From Asticcacaulis sp. YBE204 (GTDB lineage Bacteria; Pseudomonadota; Alphaproteobacteria; Caulobacterales; Caulobacteraceae), in assembly GCF_000495855.1 (NCBI RefSeq), contig NZ_AWGF01000001.1:434001-498000 (forward strand): a DNA stretch of 64,000 nucleotides, written 5' to 3'. Position 1 is the first letter of the stretch. Each line of letters opens with the position of its first letter. Of the stretch, positions 57,778 to 64,000 are shown in pieces. The translations under genes were made by a program, and so were the position numbers. The notes beneath the pieces are model-generated. The model ran no database searches and was not told the DNA's origin. It saw only the letters and a list, made by a program, of their open reading frames with translations.

Positions 57778-60700
57778 TCACCACTTCCGGATCGTCTTTC
57801 GCTTACGAACTCTATCATCGTAACCGCAAAAACCTGATCGACGCGCACGCCTACGACCCGGCTTCGGAAATCGACGCCTGCGGCGTCGGCGTGGTCTGCT
57901 CCATCGACGGCTCGGCTCGTCGCGACGTGGTCGAACTGGCCGTCAAGGCGCTGAAGGCCCTGTTCCACCGCGGCGCGGTTGATGCCGACGGCAAGTCGGG
58001 CGACGGCGCGGGCATCATGCTGTCGGTGCCGCAGGACTTCTTCCGCGAGCAGGTGCGCAATATCGGCCACGAGCCGCGTCCGGGCCCCGTGCTGGTCGGT
58101 CAGGTCTTCCTGCCGCGCGCCGACCTCGGCGCTCAGGAAGCCGCCCGGACCATCGTCGAGTCGGAAATCCTGCGTTCGGGCTTCTATCTCTATGGCTGGC
58201 GTCAGGCCCCGGTCGACGTGTCGCAACTGGGGACGCGCGCCAATTCCACGCGCCCGGAAATCGAACAGATCATGATGGCCGCGCCGGAAGGCCTGACGGA
58301 CGAGGCGCTGGAACGCGCTATGTTCCTCTGCCGCCGTCGCATCGAAAAGCGCGTCGATGAAGCCAATCTCGACTGTTATCTCTGTTCATTCTCGTCGAAG
58401 ACGCTCATCTACAAAGGCATGTTCCGCGCCGAGCTGGTCGACGACTTCTATCTCGACCTGAAAGACCCGCGTTTCGCCTCCAGCGTCGCGATCTTCCACC
58501 AGCGCTTCTCGACCAACACCTTCCCCGAATGGCGTCTGGCCCAGCCCTTCCGCATGCTGGCGCACAACGGAGAAATCAACACCCTGCGCGGCAACGTCAA
58601 CTGGATGAAGTCGCACGAAATCCGCATGGCGGCGGCGACCTTCGGCGAAAACGACAAGGACGTGAAGCCGGTCATCCAGCCGCGTGGCTCGGACTCCGCC
58701 GCCCTCGACAACGTTTTCGAACTGCTGGTCCGCGCCGGTCGCTCCGCGCCGATGGCTAAGGCCCTGCTGCTGCCGGAAGCCTGGTCGAAGCAGGCCGTGA
58801 CCATGCCGGACTCGCACCGCGCGCTCTATGCCTACTGCAACGCCGTGATGGAGCCGTGGGACGGCCCCGCCGCCGTCTGCGCCACCGATGGCCGCTGGGT
58901 CATCGCCGGTAAGGACCGCAACGGCCTGCGTCCGCTGCGCGTCACGCAAACCCACGACGGCCTGCTGATCGTCGGTTCGGAAGCCGGGATGACCGGCGTG
59001 TCGGAAGACCGCGTGTCGAAGCGCGCCACCATCGCGCCGGGCCGCATGATCGCGGTGGACCTTGAGGCCGGTCAGTATTTCGGCGAGGACGAGATCCTCG
59101 ACGCGCTGGCGGGCAAGCACGACTATACGAGCTGGCTGGAAAACATCGTCGATCTCGACTCGATCATCGAACCGGGACCGGAGCCGCGTTCTTTCCACGG
59201 CGAAGAACTGGACCGTCGTCAGATCGCGGCGGGCTTCACCCTCGAAGACCTCGACACCGTGCTCGACGCCATGGTCAAGGAAGGCAAGGAAGCCATCGGC
59301 TCGATGGGCGACGACACGCCGCTGGCGGTCCTGTCGAACGAGTGGCGGCCCCTGTCGCACTATTTCCGTCAGAACTTCGCGCAGGTGACCAACCCGCCGA
59401 TCGACCCGCTGCGCGAAGAAGCCGGCATGTCGCTCAAGACGCGCTTCAAGAACCTCGGCAACATCCTCGCCGAAGACGAAGCCCAGACCAATGTGCTGGT
59501 CATGGACTCGCCGTTCATGACGACGGGCATGTACGATCGTCTGCTGCAAACCAGCAAGTTCGGTGAAGTCGCCGAACTCGACTGTTCGTTCCCGCTGCCG
59601 GAAGAGGGTGCCAAGCCTGGTGCGGCGCTGCGTGTCGTGCTCGACGCGATCCGCGCTCAGGCCGTCGAAGCCGTGAAAAACGGCGCGGGCATGATCGTCC
59701 TCACCGATCAGAACGCCGGTCCCGACCGCATGGGCGTGCCGATGATTCTGGCGGCGGCGGGCGTTCACGCGCGCCTTGTGCAGGAAGGCCTGCGCTCGTT
59801 CGTTTCGATCATCGTCCGCTCGGCCGAAGCGATGGACAGCCACGCCTTTGCGGTGCTGGTCGGCGTCGGCGCGACGGCGGTCAACCCCTATCTGGCGCTG
59901 GAGCTGATGCAGGAGCGCCTCGACAAGGGCCGCTACGGCAGCCAGACCTCGTACAAGTGCTTCATGAACTACAAGAAGTCCATCGAGGCCGGTCTGATGA
60001 AGATCCTGGCCAAGAAGGGCATCTCGATCATCTCGTCCTATCGCGGCGGCTATGAATTCGAAGCGCTGGGCCTGTCGCGGGCGCTGGTGGCGGAATTCTT
60101 CCCCGGCGTGACCTCGCGCATTTCGGGTATCGGCCTTGCCGGTATCGAAACCAAGCTGAAGGCCCTGCACGACACGGCCTGGGCGTCCAAGCGCGCCCTG
60201 ATCCCGATCGGCGGCTTCTACAAGATGCGCGCGGCGGGTGAGACCCACTACTATCAACCGAAGCTGATCCACCTGCTTCAGGACGCGACGACGCGCGGCG
60301 ATTACAAGACCTTCAAGACCTATTCCAACATGGTCGCGAAGATGTCGAAGGAGACGCCGACCGCGCCGCGCGACCTGCTCGACTGGGCGCCCAAGTCCGC
60401 GCCCATCGCGCTGGAAGAGGTCGAATCGGTCAACGAAATCCGCAAGCGGTTCGTGACGCCGGGCATGTCGCTGGGGGCGCTGTCGCCCGAAGCGCACGAG
60501 ACCCTCAACATCGCCATGAACCGCATCGGCGCGCGCTCGGTGTCGGGCGAGGGCGGCGAGGATCCGGAACGCTACGTCCGTCGCCCGAACGGCGACAACC
60601 CGAACTCGGCCATCAAGCAGATCGCGTCGGGCCGTTTCGGCGTCACGGCGGAATATCTCAACCAGTGCCGCGAAGTCGAAATCAAGGTCGCGCAGGGCGC

Positions 60701-62300
60701 CAAGCCCGGTGAGGGTGGCCAGCTTCCGGGCTTCAAGGTCACGGAATTCATCGCCCGTATGCGTCACTCGACGCCGGGCGTGGGCCTGATCTCGCCGCCG
60801 CCGCACCACGACATCTATTCGATCGAAGATCTGGCGCAGCTCATCTACGACATCAAGCAGATCAACCCGAATTGCCGCGTCACGGTGAAGCTGGTGTCGC
60901 AGTCGGGCATCGGCGCGGTCGCCGCGGGTGTCGCCAAGGCAAAAGCGGATGCGATCCTCGTCTCCGGTCAGGTCGGCGGTACGGGCGCGTCGCCGCTCAC
61001 CTCGATCAAGTTCGCCGGCCTGCCGTTCGAACTGGGCCTGTCGGAAGCGCATCAGGTGCTGACGCTGAACAACCTGCGCGGTCAGATCCGCCTGCGTTCG
61101 GACGGCGGTATGCGCACGGGCCGCGACATCGTCACCGCCGCCATGCTGGGGGCCGAAGAGTTCGGTATCGGCACGGCATCGCTGGTGGCTATGGGCTGCC
61201 TGATCGTGCGTCAGTGTCAGTCGAACACCTGTCCCGTCGGTATCTGCGTGCAGGACGAACGCCTGCGCGCCAAGTTCACCGGCACGCCGGAAAAGGTCAT
61301 CAACCTGTTCAGCTTCATCGCCGAGGAAGTGCGCGAAATCCTGGCCTCGCTGGGTCTGCGCTCGCTCGACGAAGCGGTCGGCCGCACCGACCTGCTGCGT
61401 CAGATCTCGCGCGGCGGGGCGCACCTCGACGATCTCGACCTCAACCCGCTGCTGGTCAAGGTCGAACGCGATCCGTCGGCCCCGGTTACGCTGCCGCATG
61501 AGATCAACGAGGTCGCCGATACGCTCGACGCCCAGATCGTCCGCGACGCCGTGCCGCTGATCCAGCGCGGCGAGAAGATGTCCCTGACCTACGACGTGCG
61601 CAACACCATGCGCGCCGTCGGCACGCGCACCTCGCACATGCTGGTCAAGAACTTCGGTGACAAACTGGCCGATGCGCACCTGACCCTGCAACTGCGCGGC
61701 TCCGCCGGACAATCGCTGGGGGCCTTCGCGGTCAAGGGCCTGTTCATCGACCTCAACGGCGAATCGAACGATTACGTGGGTAAGGGTCTGTCGGGCGCGA
61801 CCATCGTCATCCGTCCGAAAATCTGGCAGAACGGTCAGATGCTGGCCGGGAACACCAACCTCTACGGCGCGACCTCGGGCAAGCTGTTCGTGGCGGGCCG
61901 TGTCGGTGAACGCTTCGCCGTGCGTAACTCCGGCGCGACGACCGTGGTCGAAGGCGTCGGCGCACACGGCTGCGAATATATGACCGGCGGTAAGGTCGTC
62001 ATCCTCGGCAAGACCGGCGCCAATTTCGGCGCGGGCATGACCGGCGGCGTGGCCTATGTCTGGGATCCGGAAGCGACCTTCCCGAACTTCATCAACCCGG
62101 AAGGCATCACGCTGCGTCCGGTGCCGGAAGCCGACGAGGCGGAACTGAAGGCGCTGATCGCAGAGCACTTCGCGACGACGCAATCGCCGCGCGCCGAGGC
62201 CATCCTCGACGACTGGTCGAACGCGCTGAAAACCTTCGTTCAGGTCATGCCGAACGAGATTTTGGCGATACAGGCTAAGCTTGAAGCTAATGTAGCCTAA
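57774..62300 (+). CDS. gltB: Glutamate synthase (NADPH) large subunit
   Basis: 1508 residues from the ATG at 57774 (TGGAGG upstream). Residues 1-35 form a propeptide ending just before C36 (DACGVGVV), the amidotransferase nucleophile released by processing. After the class II glutaminase domain come the central domain, the FMN-binding synthase barrel (SGEGGEDPERY and GGTGASPLTSIKFAG, with a [3Fe-4S] cluster at CLIVRQCQSNTCPVGIC) and the C-terminal GXGXG beta-helix. The length is normal. Ends about 45 bp before a strong terminator. Confidence 0.97.
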   Translation: MITTSGSSFAYELYHRNRKNLIDAHAYDPASEIDACGVGVVCSIDGSARRDVVELAVKALKALFHRGAVDADGKSGDGAGIMLSVPQDFFREQVRNIGHEPRPGPVLVGQVFLPRADLGAQEAARTIVESEILRSGFYLYGWRQAPVDVSQLGTRANSTRPEIEQIMMAAPEGLTDEALERAMFLCRRRIEKRVDEANLDCYLCSFSSKTLIYKGMFRAELVDDFYLDLKDPRFASSVAIFHQRFSTNTFPEWRLAQPFRMLAHNGEINTLRGNVNWMKSHEIRMAAATFGENDKDVKPVIQPRGSDSAALDNVFELLVRAGRSAPMAKALLLPEAWSKQAVTMPDSHRALYAYCNAVMEPWDGPAAVCATDGRWVIAGKDRNGLRPLRVTQTHDGLLIVGSEAGMTGVSEDRVSKRATIAPGRMIAVDLEAGQYFGEDEILDALAGKHDYTSWLENIVDLDSIIEPGPEPRSFHGEELDRRQIAAGFTLEDLDTVLDAMVKEGKEAIGSMGDDTPLAVLSNEWRPLSHYFRQNFAQVTNPPIDPLREEAGMSLKTRFKNLGNILAEDEAQTNVLVMDSPFMTTGMYDRLLQTSKFGEVAELDCSFPLPEEGAKPGAALRVVLDAIRAQAVEAVKNGAGMIVLTDQNAGPDRMGVPMILAAAGVHARLVQEGLRSFVSIIVRSAEAMDSHAFAVLVGVGATAVNPYLALELMQERLDKGRYGSQTSYKCFMNYKKSIEAGLMKILAKKGISIISSYRGGYEFEALGLSRALVAEFFPGVTSRISGIGLAGIETKLKALHDTAWASKRALIPIGGFYKMRAAGETHYYQPKLIHLLQDATTRGDYKTFKTYSNMVAKMSKETPTAPRDLLDWAPKSAPIALEEVESVNEIRKRFVTPGMSLGALSPEAHETLNIAMNRIGARSVSGEGGEDPERYVRRPNGDNPNSAIKQIASGRFGVTAEYLNQCREVEIKVAQGAKPGEGGQLPGFKVTEFIARMRHSTPGVGLISPPPHHDIYSIEDLAQLIYDIKQINPNCRVTVKLVSQSGIGAVAAGVAKAKADAILVSGQVGGTGASPLTSIKFAGLPFELGLSEAHQVLTLNNLRGQIRLRSDGGMRTGRDIVTAAMLGAEEFGIGTASLVAMGCLIVRQCQSNTCPVGICVQDERLRAKFTGTPEKVINLFSFIAEEVREILASLGLRSLDEAVGRTDLLRQISRGGAHLDDLDLNPLLVKVERDPSAPVTLPHEINEVADTLDAQIVRDAVPLIQRGEKMSLTYDVRNTMRAVGTRTSHMLVKNFGDKLADAHLTLQLRGSAGQSLGAFAVKGLFIDLNGESNDYVGKGLSGATIVIRPKIWQNGQMLAGNTNLYGATSGKLFVAGRVGERFAVRNSGATTVVEGVGAHGCEYMTGGKVVILGKTGANFGAGMTGGVAYVWDPEATFPNFINPEGITLRPVPEADEAELKALIAEHFATTQSPRAEAILDDWSNALKTFVQVMPNEILAIQAKLEANVA

Positions 62301-62346
62301 AGCAAAGTCGCAGGGGCACAGCCCCTGCACCCTTAACCGGGAGTTC

Positions 62347-62380
62347 AAAAAAGCCGCCTCTGCAAAGGGGCGGCTTTTTT
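62347..62380 (+). terminator. Rho-independent terminator after gltB
   Basis: AAAAAGCCGCC ... GGCGGCTTTTTT, 8-bp or longer stem with a ten-base loop and a T run. Confidence 0.88.
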
Positions 62381-62386
62381 CTAATG

Positions 62387-62443
62387 CCTCCCCTGATTTC
62401 AGGGGAGGTGGCAGGTGAGCGGAGCGAAACTGACGGTGGGGTT
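62387..62443. repeat. Family A palindromic repeat, left flank of the DUF559 gene
   Basis: Begins with the perfect palindrome CCTCCCCTGA-TT-TCAGGGGAGG, continues TGGCAGGTGAGCGGAGCGAA and ends GACGGTGGGGTTAA. The outer 25 bases and the inner 14 bases are identical, in inverted orientation, to the right flank. The nuclease stop codon lies in the inner 14-base block. Confidence 0.85.
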
Positions 62444-62807
62444 AATGCCTCTGTCTCACCCGCTCTGCCGTGTATCGATAAATGCCATCGGCGATGTCAT
62501 CAGGATCGCTCAGGATATCCTGCGCCGAGATACGCATGATTTCAAAACCTCGCTCGAGGAGAAAGGCGTCACGGAATTCGTCTTTCTCAGGTTGATCCCC
62601 GACATTGTGTGACCAACCATCGATTTCGATGATCAACTTTAATTTCGCACAATAAAAATCAAAGACATAAGGTGCGAATGGATACTGCCGTTTGAAAACC
62701 GGTAAACCCTTATCACGGTGCTTTAGTCGCGCCCATAACAGCCGCTCAGGTAAAGACATTTCCTGTCGAAGATGACGGGCAAAAGCGATGTTGGGTTGTT
62801 TAACCAT
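62442..62807 (-). CDS. DUF559 protein, Vsr-like PD-(D/E)XK endonuclease
   Basis: 121 residues from the ATG at 62807. N-terminal helix pattern ARHLRQEMSLPERLLWARLK, then FKRQYPFAPYVFDFYC, LIIEIDGWSH and a C-terminal RGFEIMRISAQDIL are the DUF559 hallmarks, a group related to very-short-patch repair nucleases. Probable metal/catalytic residues are D50, E61, D63 and H67. No DNA methylase or repair partner adjoins it. Base composition is visibly more AT-rich than its neighbours, which suggests transfer. It is enclosed by inverted copies of the family A repeat, and its stop codon lies inside one of them. In vivo function of DUF559 proteins is not known. Confidence 0.87.
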   Translation of the reverse strand: MVKQPNIAFARHLRQEMSLPERLLWARLKHRDKGLPVFKRQYPFAPYVFDFYCAKLKLIIEIDGWSHNVGDQPEKDEFRDAFLLERGFEIMRISAQDILSDPDDIADGIYRYTAERVRQRH

Positions 62808-62840
62808 GGTAAAAGCATAGTTTGTGTTTCTGACCGTTTT

Positions 62841-62899
62841 AACCCCACCGTCTTTTGTCGCTTCGCGTCAAAATCCACCTCCCCTGAAATCAGGGGAGG
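62841..62899. repeat. Family A palindromic repeat, right flank of the DUF559 gene
   Basis: Inverted copy of the left flank: starts (TT)AACCCCACCGTC and ends in CCTCCCCTGA-AA-TCAGGGGAGG. The middle section (TTTTGTCGCTTCGCGTCAAAA) is itself a hairpin with different arms from the left copy, so arms vary while pairing is kept. Confidence 0.85.
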
Positions 62900-62947
62900 G
62901 TCTTAAGTTATAACTCCAACGAACGGGTGCAGGGTCCGCGACCCTGC

Positions 62948-64000
62948 CTATGACTTAGGGGCCAGTACAGCCTCGGCCTCGGCCTTTTCGGCAGCGGTCA
63001 TCTGCGGCTCCAGTTGCTTGAGCGCCGCCTCGGCATTCGGGTGACCAGCCTTCTGCGCGACGGTGAACCACAGCCACGCGCTCTTGCGATCGACCGGCCC
63101 GCCCTGACCCTTCATCAGCAGGACCGCCAGATTGTACATGGCCTCAGGCTCGCCGTTCTTGGCCGAGACCTCGAACCATTTGCGGGCAATAGCCTCGTCC
63201 TTGGGCAGGATCGTATCGCCCTTGGCGAAATAGGTGCCGATATCGTTTTGCGCCGCCGGATTACCGCGCACAGCGGCTTCCTTGTAATAGAACAGAGCCT
63301 GTTTCGGATCGGCCTTGACGCCCTGACCCTTGTCGTAGGCGACGGCCAGGGCGTAGAGCCCGTCCGGGTGGTTGGCCTTGGCGGCGTGATAGTACCAGTC
63401 GAGCGAGGTCTTCGGATTTGCCGGGACGCCCTCGTCGCCGGACGCCAGAATCTGCGCCATAGCGATCTGAGCCGGCGCAAAGCCGTTTTCGGCAGCGGTC
63501 TTGTAGTTGCGGCTGGCGCGGACGACGTCCTTCTTGACCCCATAGCCGTAGTAATAGAAATCGCCGACGGTTTTATAGGCCGGGACATAGGCGCGCGAGG
63601 CAGCCTTTTGATACCATTTCAGCGCGGTCGTCGGGTTCTTTTCGACGCCGTGGCCGATCAGGTAGATCTTGGCCAGAACGATGCTGGCTTCGGTGGCGGC
63701 GTCCATGCGTTCGGGCACCTTGGGATCGAAGCGCAGGGTCCTGGGCGGATTGGGTTGTCCGGCGGCCTTGTCCAGCCATTCCAGCGCCTTGGGCGTATCG
63801 GCCTCGGTGCCGAGCCCCAGCAGGTACATGCGACCGATCATCAGGGCCGCTTCGGCGTAACCGATCTTCTTGTAGGATTTCTGGAACAGGGCCAGGGCTT
63901 CGGGATACTTCTTCTGATCGAACAGAGCGAAGGCGTCGGTCAGGGTACGGTCGCGGGCCTGGATATAGGCCCGACCGGCGGCGAAATTATAGTCCGACTG
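62948..64000 (-). CDS. Sel1-like (TPR) repeat protein, 5' end cut by window
   Basis: The last 351 codons are visible; the frame stays open to the right edge, so the start is missing. Six or more Sel1-like repeats of about 36 residues, each of the form A...LA..Y..G.GV..D...A..WY..AA..G, run from about residue 50 to 330 of the visible part (for example ALYALAVAYDKGQGVKADPK-type and MYNLAVLLMKGQGGPVDRKS). They form an alpha-solenoid for protein contacts. The end (AAEKAEAEAVLAPKS) is a charged tail. Whether an export signal exists cannot be seen. Function unknown beyond scaffolding. Confidence 0.85.
   Translation of the reverse strand, partial: QSDYNFAAGRAYIQARDRTLTDAFALFDQKKYPEALALFQKSYKKIGYAEAALMIGRMYLLGLGTEADTPKALEWLDKAAGQPNPPRTLRFDPKVPERMDAATEASIVLAKIYLIGHGVEKNPTTALKWYQKAASRAYVPAYKTVGDFYYYGYGVKKDVVRASRNYKTAAENGFAPAQIAMAQILASGDEGVPANPKTSLDWYYHAAKANHPDGLYALAVAYDKGQGVKADPKQALFYYKEAAVRGNPAAQNDIGTYFAKGDTILPKDEAIARKWFEVSAKNGEPEAMYNLAVLLMKGQGGPVDRKSAWLWFTVAQKAGHPNAEAALKQLEPQMTAAEKAEAEAVLAPKS

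Noticed and set aside
58386-62348. 1320-residue open frame antisense to gltB
   Set aside because: gltB is unmistakable; the antisense frame lacks stops only because of GC-rich third positions and shows Arg/His/Val-rich nonsense composition.

Overview
The window looks like a chromosomal segment of an alphaproteobacterium of the Caulobacterales. The evidence is high-GC codon use, a large TonB-dependent receptor wired to a sugar operon by LacI-type operators, PseF/PseG/PseH (FlmC/FlmD/FlmH-like) sugar genes, a DUF2849-cysI-DUF934-cysH operon, and a XylR-like operator. Asticcacaulis or a near relative is my guess from gene content; it was not tested. I found no rRNA, tRNA, CRISPR array, phage or classical IS element.

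Region 1 (1-19042) is a pectin/galacturonate utilisation locus. A TonB-dependent receptor (14884-17871) and a Tog-like ABC importer (6780-10991) would bring in oligogalacturonides. A signal-less GH28 polygalacturonase and a GH105 hydrolase cut them in the cytoplasm. UxaC, a mannitol-dehydrogenase-family uronate reductase (cut by the left window edge), UxaA and KdgK carry the monomers to KDPG. A LacI-family regulator (3247-4356) sits in the middle. Near-identical 14-bp sites (consensus TGACACCGGTKWCM) lie before uxaA/lacI, uxaC, the ABC operon and, in tandem, the TonB receptor, so one regulator probably controls the whole set. A fumarylacetoacetate-hydrolase-family gene of unknown substrate ends the ABC operon.

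Region 2 (19039-38071) is mostly housekeeping: a hybrid histidine kinase, an M1 peptidase lipoprotein, an RhlE-type RNA helicase, a PilZ protein, carB, a fused SerB-SerA protein, hslO, a GFA-family protein, and the sulfur operon cysG-DUF2849-cysI-DUF934-cysH.

Region 3 (39590-49886) is the most unusual. A divergent, translationally coupled cluster joins pseudaminic-acid genes (pseF, pseG, pseH) to a small fatty-acid-like set: two KAS III enzymes, two free-standing acyl carrier proteins, a short AMP-dependent ligase, two SDR reductases, an alpha/beta hydrolase, a Rieske oxygenase and a phytanoyl-CoA-type dioxygenase. It probably makes a nonulosonic acid carrying an unusual, possibly oxidised, acyl group for a surface or flagellar glycan.

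Region 4 (49971-64000) holds msrB, a small exported protein, a probable 2-oxoglutarate-semialdehyde dehydrogenase under a XylR-like operator, a WbpE-like aminotransferase, amtB, gltD-gltB, and a Sel1-repeat protein cut by the right edge. A DUF559/Vsr-like nuclease gene at 62442-62807 is enclosed by inverted copies of a palindromic repeat that also occurs elsewhere in the window without a gene. This resembles a REP/RAYT arrangement with a different enzyme.
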